A stretch of 33,943 nt of DNA from Ornithinibacillus caprae (GCF_009728145.1 NZ_WOCA01000026.1:1-33943), one strand, 5' to 3'; positions 13,050 to 22,132 are shown, counted from the first letter of the stretch. Made by a program: numbers and translations. Notes: generated by a model not told the origin, from the letters alone.

Positions 13050-13063
13050 AATGCGCTTACAAA
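13050..13063 (-). promoter_or_regulatory. Second CcpA/LacI-type operator
   Basis: The minus strand reads TTTGTAAGCGCATT, which shares TGTAAGCGC with the site at 12970 but lies in the opposite orientation, 80 bp upstream. It may be the distal partner in a looping arrangement or a separate cre. Between 13064 and 13230 I see only AT-rich sequence without a gene. Confidence 0.45.
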
Positions 13064-13230
13064 TCTCATTTTAGTGATTAATTAATTGAAATTATTAGAT
13101 AATTACCAGCATTAATTTAAGATTTTATGGATTATTTTTAGATGAGGAAAAGGGTTGAGACAATAGTAATAGTGCGTTTGAAGGGGTAAGTGATAGAATT
13201 TAAATATATGGTAGGTATAATTAATTAGAT

Positions 13231-13269
13231 GCTAGCCCCCCACCTCGATTAAGGAGATGAGGGGCTAGC
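13231..13269. terminator. Strong hairpin downstream of the yng operon
   Basis: GCTAGCCCC (13231-13239) pairs with GGGGCTAGC (13261-13269), with further pairing inside (ACCTC with GAGAT). There is no U-tract on either side (the minus strand continues ATCTAATTAATT). It sits 127 nt past the yngE stop; the stretch between holds no convincing gene. Confidence 0.55.
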
Positions 13270-13396
13270 ACTGAAATTATTCTTACGTTTCTTATTCTTG
13301 TAACATTGCTACATGCTTTTTAAAGGAAGCAATTTAAGGACAATATTAAATCAATTTATTTTGGAACGACGGTAACCTTTTACTTTTGTGACCAAG

Positions 13397-14926
13397 CTAA
13401 ACTGGATACACTCCATGCTTTCGCTCTGTAAATGTATTATTTTTGGACTCATATACTTCATAACGGGATACTAACTCATCACGAAGTTTATCTGGTTCTA
13501 CAACAGCATCAATAATCATCTCACTAGCTAAACGATAAATATCAATATCATTCTTATATTCATCCTGTTTTTCTTTAATAAATTGAGGACGTTCCTCCTC
13601 AGGTAATGCAGCGATTTTGTTAGCGTATACTGCATTTACTGCTGCCTCTGGCCCCATTACTGCAATTTGCGCTGTTGGCAATGCAAGACAACAATCTGGT
13701 TCAAAAGCAGGTCCTGCCATTGCATATAATCCTGCACCATAAGCTTTACGGACTACAACGGAAATTTTAGGTACAGTAGCTTCACTCATGGATGCAAGCA
13801 TCTTGGCACCGTGTCTAATAATTCCTGCTCTTTCTACTTTGGTACCAATCATAAAACCTGGTACGTCCATTAAGAATAATAATGAGATGTTGAACGCATC
13901 GCATAGTTGTATGAATTTAGCCGCTTTGTCAGCAGAATCAGGGAATAATACTCCACCCTTCATCCTCGGTTGATTAGCAATGATCCCAACTGACTTCCCG
14001 TTGATTCTTGCTAATCCAGTAATTAGTTCAGGAGCGAATTTCTTTTTGATCTCACAGAAACTATCTTCATCAATAATGCGGTTAATAAAATCATACATAT
14101 TAAATGGCGCATTTTGATTTTCTGGAATGAGATCAGTTATAGATTTTTCAAAGGATTTTACTTCTTTGGGTTCAACAGAATTAGGTTTTAGTCTAAAGTT
14201 AGCTGGGAAATAAGCGAGATAATTACGCGCATAATCGATTGCTTCTTCTTCTGTCTTCACTAACACATCCCCACAGCCTGAAACAGAGCAATGCATATTC
14301 GCTCCACCCATTTCCTCTAATGAAACCTTTTCTCCTATGACCTTTTCAGCCATTCTTGGTGATCCTAAATACATGGAGGCATTTCCATCCACCATAACGA
14401 CGATATCACAAAACGCAGGTATATACGCGCCGCCAGCAGCTGAAGGTCCAAACAATAAGCAAACCTGTGGTACTCGTCCAGATAATTTAATTTGATTATG
14501 GAAAATACGTCCTGCGCCTCTTCGACCAGGGAACATTTCAATTTGGTCCGTAATCCTTGCGCCAGCAGAATCGACTAAATATAACATTGGAATTTCTAGA
14601 TTTTCAGCTGTTTCTTGAATGCGGATTATTTTTTCAACCGTACGTTTTCCCCATGAACCAGCTTTTACGGTAGAATCATTTGCCATTACGGCAACATTTT
14701 GCCCATTGATTTTTCCAATCCCCGTCACAACACCATCTGATGGAAGAGAGGGATCAACACAATTAGCAAAAAATGCATCTTCTATATCGATGTCCTCATC
14801 AAATAATAACTCTAAACGCTTTCGAACAAATAGTTTTCCTTTTTCTTCATTTTTCTGATGGTATTTATCGTGACCACCCTTCTCAATTTCTTCTATTTTA
14901 TTTCGTAGTTCATCTACATAAGACAT
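13397..14926 (-). CDS. yngE: Acyl-CoA carboxylase carboxyltransferase subunit (YngE-like)
   Basis: This 509-aa protein carries both halves of a carboxyltransferase. The N-terminal half includes DSAGARITDQ and FGPSAAGGAYIPAF (oxyanion region). The C-terminal half includes FLMDVPGFMIGTKVERAGIIRHGAKM and YGAGLYAMAG. It transfers CO2 from carboxybiotin to an acyl-CoA, most likely 3-methylcrotonyl-CoA, judging from the neighbouring crotonase and acyl-CoA dehydrogenase and from the B. subtilis yng cluster; propionyl-CoA cannot be excluded. Biotin carboxylase and biotin carrier are encoded upstream in the same operon. The start is the ATG at 14926, with GGGAGG 7 nt upstream, and lies just 15 nt after yngF. 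It is the last gene of the operon. Confidence 0.88.
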   Translation of the reverse strand: MSYVDELRNKIEEIEKGGHDKYHQKNEEKGKLFVRKRLELLFDEDIDIEDAFFANCVDPSLPSDGVVTGIGKINGQNVAVMANDSTVKAGSWGKRTVEKIIRIQETAENLEIPMLYLVDSAGARITDQIEMFPGRRGAGRIFHNQIKLSGRVPQVCLLFGPSAAGGAYIPAFCDIVVMVDGNASMYLGSPRMAEKVIGEKVSLEEMGGANMHCSVSGCGDVLVKTEEEAIDYARNYLAYFPANFRLKPNSVEPKEVKSFEKSITDLIPENQNAPFNMYDFINRIIDEDSFCEIKKKFAPELITGLARINGKSVGIIANQPRMKGGVLFPDSADKAAKFIQLCDAFNISLLFLMDVPGFMIGTKVERAGIIRHGAKMLASMSEATVPKISVVVRKAYGAGLYAMAGPAFEPDCCLALPTAQIAVMGPEAAVNAVYANKIAALPEEERPQFIKEKQDEYKNDIDIYRLASEMIIDAVVEPDKLRDELVSRYEVYESKNNTFTERKHGVYPV

Positions 14927-14941
14927 AACAGGTCCTCCCAC

Positions 14942-15721
14942 TTATTTCCCTTGATACCTTGGTTTTCGTTTCTCTTTAAATGCTTGTAAACCTTCCAATC
15001 TATCACTGGTTGGAATCGTTTCTTTGTAACATAGATGTTCAATCGCTAAAGCCGTAGATATATCTGTTTGAATCCCTTGATCAATTGCTGTTTTTGCTTG
15101 TTTTAATGCGATTGGACCATTTTTGGCAATCAATTTAGCATATTCTAATGCTTTATCATGTACCTGACCATGTGGTGCTAAAACCTCAACTATTCCAATA
15201 CGATATGCTTCTTCAGCCTGAACAGCTTGAGCGGTATAGATTAATCGTTTCGCTTGCCCTAATCCAATCAAACGAGGTAGGCGCTGTGTCCCACCTGATC
15301 CGGGAATTATAGCTAACGATGTCTCCGTTAATCCCATTTTTACAGTTTCATCAGCAATTCGGATATCACAAGCAAGCGCTAATTCTAATCCACCTCCAAA
15401 AGCAACTCCATTAATAGCAGCTATCACAGGCATTCGTAGTTTTTCTACCTCAGTAACTGTTTGACCAATATACTGTACAGCTTGAATAACTTGATCCTCT
15501 GTCATTCCTTTTCTCTCTTTTAAGTCAGCACCAGCGCAAAAGGCTTTTTCACCGGTACCAATTATGACGGAACAATAGATGGAATGATTTTGATTTACTT
15601 TGGAAATTACTGCATTCAAATCATCCAGCAATGCTTTAGACATCGCATTTGCTACTTCTGGTCGATTAAGTCTTATAACAGCAATATGTTCTTCGAAAAT
15701 CTCTAATTCAACTAAAGACAT
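14942..15721 (-). CDS. yngF: Enoyl-CoA hydratase / methylglutaconyl-CoA hydratase (YngF-like)
   Basis: This 259-aa crotonase has the oxyanion-hole motifs FCAGADLKE (61-69) and INGVAFGGGLELALACD (103-119). The two general acid/base glutamates of hydratases are both present, Glu113 and Glu133 (in LTETSLAIIPG), so it should hydrate rather than only isomerise. In this operon the expected step is 3-methylglutaconyl-CoA to HMG-CoA in leucine/isovalerate degradation. The ATG at 15721 has AGGAGG close upstream. The gene lies 28 nt after the biotin-carrier gene; in B. subtilis the HMG-CoA lyase gene yngG occupies this position, but here there is no room for it. Confidence 0.88.
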   Translation of the reverse strand: MSLVELEIFEEHIAVIRLNRPEVANAMSKALLDDLNAVISKVNQNHSIYCSVIIGTGEKAFCAGADLKERKGMTEDQVIQAVQYIGQTVTEVEKLRMPVIAAINGVAFGGGLELALACDIRIADETVKMGLTETSLAIIPGSGGTQRLPRLIGLGQAKRLIYTAQAVQAEEAYRIGIVEVLAPHGQVHDKALEYAKLIAKNGPIALKQAKTAIDQGIQTDISTALAIEHLCYKETIPTSDRLEGLQAFKEKRKPRYQGK

Positions 15722-15749
15722 AGGAACCTCCTAACTATGATAGATATAT

Positions 15750-15962
15750 CTATTCAATAACAGCGAGTACGTCACCTTCGTTAACAAAATCTCCTTCAGC
15801 TACTTTTAATTCTTTTACTGTTCCCGCTTCCTCTGTAGCAATTGGAATTTCCATTTTCATAGATTCTAGGATTACGATATCTTGATCTGCCTCTACAGAG
15901 TCTCCTTCAGATACAACAATTTTCCATACATTTCCTGCCATGTTTGCTTTTACTTCAGTCAT
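15750..15962 (-). CDS. yngHB: Biotin carrier protein (biotinyl/lipoyl domain)
   Basis: This 70-aa stand-alone biotinyl domain has the attachment motif ESMKMEIP, with Lys36 as the expected biotinylation site, and symmetrical hammerhead glycines (GDSVEADQ and GDFVNEGDVLAV). It carries carboxybiotin between the biotin carboxylase encoded 15 nt upstream and the carboxyltransferase YngE. The split of carboxylase and carrier into two small genes matches B. subtilis yngHA/yngHB rather than the fused biotin-containing subunits of proteobacterial MCC. The ATG at 15962 has an AAGGAGGAG-type site. Confidence 0.92.
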   Translation of the reverse strand: MTEVKANMAGNVWKIVVSEGDSVEADQDIVILESMKMEIPIATEEAGTVKELKVAEGDFVNEGDVLAVIE

Positions 15963-15977
15963 GATTAAATCTCCTCC

Positions 15978-17333
15978 TTAGTTTTTATGTAATCCTGTTA
16001 AGTAATGGTCTTGAACAAAAGCTGTTGTGGTATTACCTCTTTTGTAATGTTCATGATCAACAATGTTCAATAGCATTGGAATATTGGTTTTTATTCCTTC
16101 TACTTTAAATTGCAATAGTGCTTGCTTTAACTTAGAAATAGCCTCAGCTCTATTAGCCCCTTTAACAATTAACTTACTAATCATTGGGTCATAGAATGGG
16201 GTTACATCATAATTACTTGTAACTGCTGTTTCTAAACGTATGTTTTCACCTTTTGGTACATCAAATGTAGTTATATGTCCTGGTGATGGGAAGAAAGTTT
16301 TTGGATCTTCTGCATAAACCCTTACTTCAATGGCATGCCCATCTATACGTAAATCCTGCTGAGATAACCTTAACTCTTCTCCATTTGCAATACTTAGCTG
16401 TAATTCGACGATATCAAGTCCTGTAATTTCCTCTGTTACGGGATGCTCTACTTGGATTCTTGTATTCATTTCAAGAAAGTAGAAATTCTCATCAGAGTCT
16501 ACTAAAAATTCAATTGTTCCAGCATTCGTATATCCAAGTGCTTTGGCCGCATTAACAGCAGCCTCCCCCATTTTATTTCTTGTTGCTTCTGAAATAAATG
16601 GTGATGGTGCTTCTTCAATTACCTTTTGATTACGCCGTTGAATGGAGCATTCCCGTTCAAATAAATGAATTACATTCCCATGTTGATCAGCTAGTAACTG
16701 TATTTCGATATGCCTAGCATTATCTATTTTTTTCTCTAAAAACATGGACCCATCACCAAAAAATGTTTGAGCTCGCTTCGTGTTACTCTCAAAAGCTTTA
16801 ATTAATTCCTCGTCATTATGAACAACCTGCATACCAATTCCGCCACCACCGGCTGCTGCCTTTAACATAATTGGGTAACCAATTTCAGTTGCTATTTTAA
16901 TTGCAGCTTCTGGAGAGGCTACAGCATCCTCTGTACCAGGTACAATTGGAATGTTCGCTTCTTTCATTGCTTTTCTTGCAGCAATTTTATCACCCATCAT
17001 TTCCATCACGTTACTTTTTGGACCAATAAACGTAATTCCTTCCGCTTCACATCTTTCTGCAAACCTGCCACTTTCACTTAAGAACCCGTAACCTGGATGA
17101 ATTGCATCTGCCCCGCTTTCCTTAGCTACAGACAAAATTTTATCCACATTAAGATAGCTTTCGTTAACACGTGGTGGTCCAATTAGAAAGCTTTCATCAG
17201 CCATAGATACGTATGGCGATTTTTGGTCGGCTTCTGAATAGACTGCTACAGTCAGTATACCTAATCTTTTACATGTACGTATAATACGAGCAGCTATTTC
17301 ACCACGATTAGCAATAAGTATTTTATTAATCAT
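15978..17333 (-). CDS. yngHA: Biotin carboxylase subunit of acyl-CoA carboxylase
   Basis: This 451-aa biotin carboxylase has the N-terminal fold NKILIANRGEIAARI (3-17), the HPGYGFLSE motif (79-87), and the ATP-grasp lid KAAAGGGGIGMQ from 158. Metal/ATP residues lie in RECSIQRRNQKVIEEAPSP, the catalytic stretch in EMNTRIQVEHPVTE (about 284-297), and the C-terminal lobe ends FYDPMISKLIVKG. It uses ATP and bicarbonate to carboxylate the biotin on YngHB. It resembles AccC, but its location in a catabolic operon with an acyl-CoA dehydrogenase and a crotonase argues for an accessory carboxylase. It lies 45 nt after yngJ. The ATG at 17333 is preceded by GGGGAGA. Confidence 0.9.
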   Translation of the reverse strand: MINKILIANRGEIAARIIRTCKRLGILTVAVYSEADQKSPYVSMADESFLIGPPRVNESYLNVDKILSVAKESGADAIHPGYGFLSESGRFAERCEAEGITFIGPKSNVMEMMGDKIAARKAMKEANIPIVPGTEDAVASPEAAIKIATEIGYPIMLKAAAGGGGIGMQVVHNDEELIKAFESNTKRAQTFFGDGSMFLEKKIDNARHIEIQLLADQHGNVIHLFERECSIQRRNQKVIEEAPSPFISEATRNKMGEAAVNAAKALGYTNAGTIEFLVDSDENFYFLEMNTRIQVEHPVTEEITGLDIVELQLSIANGEELRLSQQDLRIDGHAIEVRVYAEDPKTFFPSPGHITTFDVPKGENIRLETAVTSNYDVTPFYDPMISKLIVKGANRAEAISKLKQALLQFKVEGIKTNIPMLLNIVDHEHYKRGNTTTAFVQDHYLTGLHKN

Positions 17334-17378
17334 AATCTCTCCCCTATTTGATCGTGTTTAAGTTATATAAGTGTTCTC

Positions 17379-18521
17379 TTAACAACCTAGTTGTCTAGCA
17401 ATAACTAATCTTTGAATCTCAGAAGTTCCTTCCCCAATTTCCAATAGTTTGGCATCTCGCAAATACCTTTCCACCTCATATTCACGCATATAACCGTACC
17501 CACCATGAATTTGGATAGCTTGATTTGCAGCTCGAAATGCTGTTTCTGTTGCATAAAGCTTTGCGTATGCAGATTCTTTTGTAAATGGTTTATTGTGGTC
17601 CTTGAGCCACGCTGCTTTATATACCATGTTCCTAGCAAGCTCAACTTCCATAGACATATCAGCAAGCTTAAACTGAACAGCTTGAAAATCGGAAATCGAT
17701 TTTCCAAATTGCTTTCGTTCCTTTGCATAATTTAATGCTCTTTCAAGAGATGCTTGTGCTATCCCTAATCCTAGAGCTGCAATTGAAATTCTGCCACCAT
17801 CTAATGTATATAAAAACTGTTTGAACCCTTTTTGTGGATCACCTAGCAAATTTTCTTTAGGCACCCGAACGTTATCTAATATCACTTCTGCAGTATCTGA
17901 AGCTCGAACGCCCATTTTATCGTAATTACTTGTGATCTTTACACCTTCTGTATCAGTCGGAACGATGATAGCTGAAATGATATTCTTTCCCTTGTCATTT
18001 TTACCTGTGACAGCGGTTACAATGACCGTTTTAGCAAAACTAGCATTAGTGATGAAGCATTTCTCACCATTAATTACATAGTCATCTCCATCTTCTACTG
18101 CAGTAGTTTTTGTTCCGCCTGCATCTGAACCAGCATTTGGTTCAGTTAATCCAAATGCACCTAATGCTTTTCCTTCAGCTAGCGGAAGTAAATATTCTTT
18201 CTTTTGTTCCTCTGTTCCAAAATAATAAATAGGACTGGCACCAAGAGACACTGCTGCAGCATAACTTAATCCTGTCCCCCCACAGATTCGACCAATCTCT
18301 TCTACAGCTATTGCATATGATAGTGTATCTCCACCGGAACCACCGTATTCTTCTGGAAATGGTATTCCTAGCAAACCCAGTTCACCCATTTGTTCAAAAA
18401 TATCAAGTGGAAATTCTGCCTTGGTATCCATTTCAACCGCTCTAGGTTGAATAACATCTTCTGCAAAATCACGCACCATGTTACGTATCATTGACTGCTC
18501 TTTAGTAAGTTCGAAATCCAT
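17379..18521 (-). CDS. yngJ: Acyl-CoA dehydrogenase (YngJ-like)
   Basis: This 380-aa FAD acyl-CoA dehydrogenase has the N-terminal helical domain, the flavin-binding strand [14 protein letters not shown] (123-136) and [10 protein letters not shown], the [22 protein letters not shown] signature, and the C-terminal [19 protein letters not shown]. The catalytic base is probably Glu364 in GEGTSEI, the position used by short- and medium-chain enzymes. Isovaleryl-CoA dehydrogenases instead use a Glu in the DLERL segment, where this protein has LDGGR. So it may act on butyryl-CoA or 2-methylbutyryl-CoA as much as on isovaleryl-CoA. Electrons would pass to ETF. It is the first gene of the operon; AGGAGG lies 5 nt before the ATG at 18521, and the promoter and operator are at 18542-18570. 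Confidence 0.9.
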   Translation of the reverse strand: MDFELTKEQSMIRNMVRDFAEDVIQPRAVEMDTKAEFPLDIFEQMGELGLLGIPFPEEYGGSGGDTLSYAIAVEEIGRICGGTGLSYAAAVSLGASPIYYFGTEEQKKEYLLPLAEGKALGAFGLTEPNAGSDAGGTKTTAVEDGDDYVINGEKCFITNASFAKTVIVTAVTGKNDKGKNIISAIIVPTDTEGVKITSNYDKMGVRASDTAEVILDNVRVPKENLLGDPQKGFKQFLYTLDGGRISIAALGLGIAQASLERALNYAKERKQFGKSISDFQAVQFKLADMSMEVELARNMVYKAAWLKDHNKPFTKESAYAKLYATETAFRAANQAIQIHGGYGYMREYEVERYLRDAKLLEIGEGTSEIQRLVIARQLGC

Positions 18522-18541
18522 ATTAACCTCCTAGTAGTTTA

Positions 18542-18570
18542 AAATTAGACCGACTGGTTGGTCTGTTCAA
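18542..18570 (-). promoter_or_regulatory. yngJ promoter with TetR operator filling the spacer
   Basis: On the minus strand TTGAAC (18565-18570) and TAATTT (18542-18547) are separated by exactly 17 nt. That spacer, with the first base of the -10, is the palindrome AGACCAACCAGTCGGTCT (18547-18564; half-site AGACCRACY). Palindromes of this form are typical TetR-family operators. A repressor bound here would directly exclude RNA polymerase. The regulator gene lies immediately upstream. Confidence 0.8.
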
Positions 18571-18597
18571 ATCATAAAAAAATTGACATTACCCATA

Positions 18598-19227
18598 CTA
18601 TCCAAGTATAAATTCATGATATTCATTACTAAATGTTGGATCATTCGATAAAATTGCACGTAATATTAAATCAACAAATATATCACCAATTTCATCAATT
18701 GATTTTTCTCCTGATTGTTTATACCATTTGTAAGTCCAGTTAACCATTCCTAATATTGCCATACTTGCTATTTCTGCAGAAAGACTTTCCCGAAACTCTC
18801 CGCATTTCTTTCCCTCGTTTACTACATCAAAAATAATTTTTTTGAATTGGTCGCGCTTACATTTTATTAAGGATTCATATTTTCCTTTTAGATAATTACT
18901 TTCCTGATAAAAAACAGAGATGTGTGGTTTATACAAATCAAATACTTTTACAAAGCTTTTAATAATGGCTTGAAGTCTCTTCGTTGGTGAGGTATATGTT
19001 GCATTTGCAGTGGTTGCCTTCTCTAATACATACGTGATAAACGTGTCATGAATGACAAATAATAATTCATCTTTTGATGTGAAATGATGGTAAAAACCAC
19101 CCTTTGATGTTCCGACTGTTTCTACAATTTGTTTTACAGTGACACCATGGTAACCGTGTTCCTCAAATAAATGTAAGGAAGCATGAATTATTTTATTTCG
19201 TAAATCCGTTATCGCTCCTCCTCTCAT
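18598..19227 (-). CDS. TetR-family transcriptional regulator of the yng operon
   Basis: This 209-aa protein has an N-terminal TetR helix-turn-helix at about residues 29-48 (TVKQIVETVGTSKGGFYHHF), preceded by the usual ASLHLFEEHGYHG helix, and an all-helical ligand-binding C-terminal domain. It lies 76 nt upstream of yngJ on the same strand, with a TetR-like palindrome between them, so it very likely represses yngJ-yngE and releases DNA on binding an acyl-CoA. The ligand is inferred by analogy with FadR/LiuR/PaaR-like regulators. Start choice: the ATG at 19227 has only a weak GAAAG site 6 nt upstream; a stronger GAGGAGGAG occurs just inside the frame, with no usual start codon after it. Because the operator lies downstream of its gene, autoregulation is not evident. 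Confidence 0.85.
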   Translation of the reverse strand: MRGGAITDLRNKIIHASLHLFEEHGYHGVTVKQIVETVGTSKGGFYHHFTSKDELLFVIHDTFITYVLEKATTANATYTSPTKRLQAIIKSFVKVFDLYKPHISVFYQESNYLKGKYESLIKCKRDQFKKIIFDVVNEGKKCGEFRESLSAEIASMAILGMVNWTYKWYKQSGEKSIDEIGDIFVDLILRAILSNDPTFSNEYHEFILG

Positions 19228-19334
19228 AAGACTTTCAGAATCATCTTATCATATATTTCAGAATATAAAAAGATTTTTTTGTGGCTACTACGGATAGTAA
19301 TCTTATTTATAACTCTCCCTAACAACTATGTGCT

Positions 19335-19481
19335 TCACTTCACAAAATCCCTAATAAGTAACTCCAAAGTAGAAATTGACTTGTGTTCTTCTGTGTAGAA
19401 AAACAAATCATACTTAGGAAGAACAATTTGACTCCAATTATTTAATATATTAGTTGAAATAGTGACGCCGTTAATTTTCAT
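19335..19481 (-). CDS. Orphan 48-residue protein, unknown
   Basis: The frame starts at the ATG at 19481 (MKINGVTISTNILNNWSQIV...) and ends ...LELLIRDFVK. A strong TTTGGAGGAG site lies about 6 nt upstream and a TATAAT at 19552-19557, so it looks expressed. The middle is aromatic-rich (YDLFFYTEE) and the C-terminal end is amphipathic helical. It has no membrane segment and no cysteine. I do not recognise a family. It could be an intact small gene or the N-terminal remnant of a longer one; the sequence after its TGA does not continue convincingly in any frame. It sits at the left end of the accessory stretch 19335-23214. Confidence 0.5.
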   Translation of the reverse strand: MKINGVTISTNILNNWSQIVLPKYDLFFYTEEHKSISTLELLIRDFVK

Positions 19482-19616
19482 ACTGACTCCTCCAAAACTC
19501 TCTCTTACCCCTGTTTCTTTACTTTACTTCTACGCTAATTAATTCTAACATATTATACCTCTAAATTCGGTTAAAACTTCTGAATTATTCAAATCGAGGT
19601 AATCTAATTTAAAGTA

Positions 19617-20435
19617 CTACTTATAATCTACTTGATCAAAACTTAATAACTCTTGCACATTACTTACAATTACGTCCTTTATAAATAATAGTTCATTACT
19701 CTCAAACTCATTTAATCCCTGATCGCCCAAATAATGATTAACTACTTTTTGAACAGTTGAGCAAGCTTTTTTTGGCAAGAATTTCATCCCCAACTTACCA
19801 GCTTCTAACTTTGAAGAAATTAAGCCTTCTTTTAGGAAAAGGTACACTCTAAGCATATTTAAAATGCAATAGATTGGTTCCTTTTCAATATTTTGTATAC
19901 ACTCTTCAAAATCTCCCATAATCGATGATATATAGTGAGAATGTGGAACAATTGGGAAAGTCTCTTCAATTGGCATTCCCTCAATACAAATTCCTCTATT
20001 CCTAATAATTGTAATATGCGCAGCTAGATCACCATCAGATTTATCTTCTTCATTAAGGTATTGGTTTTTACCATTTGATAGATCATCTTTATAACGTTCC
20101 CTCCAATATTCACTATAATGAAAATCATATTGACTAGGATGCTCCCAATTTTTTAATTGGTCTCTCGTTAAAAAACTTATTTCTATCGGGAAGGGTTTAC
20201 CTGAATATGTTATAAATAGATTTGCTAATTTTTCCTTTTTAACAGTAGACAATGATGTTGCCGTAACTACTATTAGGTCAATATCACTACTCTTGGGATT
20301 AAAACCTCCCATTGCCAAGGAACCGTGTATATAAAGCCCCATAAAATCTTCTTCTACAATTCCTTTAATTTCCTCTAATAAATGAAACACGAGATTCTTT
20401 ATTTCGAGTGAGCAATCTACCCAACTATTTTCCAT
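19617..20435 (-). CDS. ANT-type aminoglycoside nucleotidyltransferase homologue
   Basis: This 272-aa protein has a nucleotidyltransferase fold: YIHGSLAMGGF with Ser39, then DID at residues 51-53 supplying the metal ligands, and a downstream acidic strand PIEISFL. The C-terminal helical domain resembles that of AadA/ANT(9) enzymes (DUF4111 type), including the DLAAHITIIRNRGICIEG segment. Such enzymes transfer AMP from ATP to a hydroxyl of streptomycin or spectinomycin. Similarity to a characterised resistance gene cannot be judged here, so activity on a drug is inference. The ATG at 20435 has AGGAGAGG upstream. It lies 36 nt after the MetRS gene on the same strand, probably in one transcript and thus under the T-box. 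Confidence 0.8.
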   Translation of the reverse strand: MENSWVDCSLEIKNLVFHLLEEIKGIVEEDFMGLYIHGSLAMGGFNPKSSDIDLIVVTATSLSTVKKEKLANLFITYSGKPFPIEISFLTRDQLKNWEHPSQYDFHYSEYWRERYKDDLSNGKNQYLNEEDKSDGDLAAHITIIRNRGICIEGMPIEETFPIVPHSHYISSIMGDFEECIQNIEKEPIYCILNMLRVYLFLKEGLISSKLEAGKLGMKFLPKKACSTVQKVVNHYLGDQGLNEFESNELLFIKDVIVSNVQELLSFDQVDYK

Positions 20436-20471
20436 TTTAACCTCTCCTATACCTCAGCTATTAATCTGATA

Positions 20472-22112
20472 TTAAAAAGTATATTGCTGTTTTAATTTTT
20501 CCATCTCTGTATCAATAGTTATTAAATCAATTCTTTCAAATAAGACCTTTACATGTTTTAAGGAAGATTGAAAACTGTTTTCGATTGGTTTCCAATGAAG
20601 CTTTGACATACCTAATATTTCTTTTATTTTATCACTTGAAAATGGAAGGAAAGGACTTAATAACTGAGCCAAATTGCCAATGATATATATACACGTAACT
20701 AGTGTATTTTTGCATTCAGATTGGGATGTTTTAACTTGAATCCATGGTTGTTGTTGATCAAAATACTTATTTGCATTTCTAATAAATTCGAACACTACTT
20801 CTAAAGCTTTTTTAAAATGGGCTTCTTCAATCAGTGTACCTATATTGATGTATAGATCTTGAACCTTATCTTTTATCTCCAGGTCAATTTCTCCATTTGG
20901 TATTACTCCACCAAAGGATTTTTCAATAAACTTTAAAGTTCTATTTACAAAATTTCCATATGCACCTAATAATTCACTATTGTGACTATATACAAACTCT
21001 CTCCAGGAAAAATCAGAATCTCTATTTTCGGGTGCATTAATGGTTAAAAAATATCGAATGGAATCCGGATGATAGTTCTTGATCATATCAGAAGCCCATA
21101 CTGCCCAATTCCTACTAGTAGATAATTTCTTTTTTTCAACCGTTAAATATTCATTTGAGACGATATGAGTGGGTAGGGAATACTTCTTAATACCTAATAA
21201 GACCACTGGCCATACTATAGTGTGAAACGGTATATTATCTTTCCCATGTACATAATAAGACTTAGTATCTCCATTCCAAAATCTAGCTTCATCTTGATTG
21301 TTTGTTTCTGCCCACTTTTTACTTGCAGAATAATATCCTGAAATTGCTTCAATCCATACATATATTTTCTTATCCTTATACCCATGAACAGGTACTGAAA
21401 CACCAATCGGTAAATCTCTTGAAACAGCTCGATCAAGTAATCCTTCATTTAAATATCGATCTGTTAATTGTATTGCATTTTCACGCCACATTCCCTTTTC
21501 TTTTGCCTTACAAACATACTGTTGCAGCTCTGCTTGAAATGTACTTAATCTAAAATAGAAATGCTCTGTGTTTCTTGATGTTGGAGTACCACCACATATT
21601 TTACATTTTTTCTCAAGAAGCTGTAATGGCTCTAAGATGTTTGAGCAATGGTCACATTGGTCACCACGTGCATCTTTACCACAATTAGGACAAATTCCTT
21701 CAACAAGACGATCCGGCAAAAACTGTTCGCAACTAATACAATAAGCCTGTTTCATTTCTTTTTTATAAATCTTTCCGTTATTCAATAAGCTTAAAAAGAT
21801 TTCCTGTACAATGTTATGATGGTGAACTGAGTCTGTACGTGTGTAGCAATCATAAGTGAACCCAAGTTTTTCAAAGCATTCTTTGAACTCGTTATGGTAT
21901 TTATCTGCTATTGCATTTTGTGTAACTCCTTCTTGTTTTGCTCTAATTGTTATTGGTGTTCCGTTACAATCACTTCCAGAAACATAAAGGACGTCATCAC
22001 CTTTCATTCTATAGTACCGAGCCAAAATATCTCCGGGTAATAGACTAGAAATATGACCAATATGCAATGACCCATTTGCATAGGGCCAAGCTCCACCAAT
22101 AAATACATTCAT
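20472..22112 (-). CDS. Methionyl-tRNA synthetase, short second form
   Basis: This 546-aa class Ia synthetase charges tRNA-Met. It has HIGH at 17-20 ([15 protein letters not shown]), the pocket WPYANG, and a zinc-knuckle insert with four CXXC pairs (CISC, CPNC, CDHC, CKIC, about 130-180). The second signature is KLSTSR (about 327) in place of KMSKS. It ends shortly after the anticodon-binding helices and lacks the C-terminal Trbp111-like tRNA-binding domain of the usual ~650-aa Bacillus MetS. These traits mark the archaeal/E. coli-like form, so it is probably a second MetRS, though whether a housekeeping metS exists elsewhere cannot be seen. The start is the ATG at 22112, with AGGAGG 7 nt upstream; an in-frame extension from 22148 would run through the T-box terminator and is not credible. 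Confidence 0.9.
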   Translation of the reverse strand: MNVFIGGAWPYANGSLHIGHISSLLPGDILARYYRMKGDDVLYVSGSDCNGTPITIRAKQEGVTQNAIADKYHNEFKECFEKLGFTYDCYTRTDSVHHHNIVQEIFLSLLNNGKIYKKEMKQAYCISCEQFLPDRLVEGICPNCGKDARGDQCDHCSNILEPLQLLEKKCKICGGTPTSRNTEHFYFRLSTFQAELQQYVCKAKEKGMWRENAIQLTDRYLNEGLLDRAVSRDLPIGVSVPVHGYKDKKIYVWIEAISGYYSASKKWAETNNQDEARFWNGDTKSYYVHGKDNIPFHTIVWPVVLLGIKKYSLPTHIVSNEYLTVEKKKLSTSRNWAVWASDMIKNYHPDSIRYFLTINAPENRDSDFSWREFVYSHNSELLGAYGNFVNRTLKFIEKSFGGVIPNGEIDLEIKDKVQDLYINIGTLIEEAHFKKALEVVFEFIRNANKYFDQQQPWIQVKTSQSECKNTLVTCIYIIGNLAQLLSPFLPFSSDKIKEILGMSKLHWKPIENSFQSSLKHVKVLFERIDLITIDTEMEKLKQQYTF

Positions 22113-22132
22113 TCCTTTTCCTCCTTTTAAAT

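Noticed and set aside
13330-13399. Short basic peptide frame just past yngE (VTKVKGYRRSKIN)
   Set aside because: Only 14 codons, with no ribosome binding site; treated as chance.
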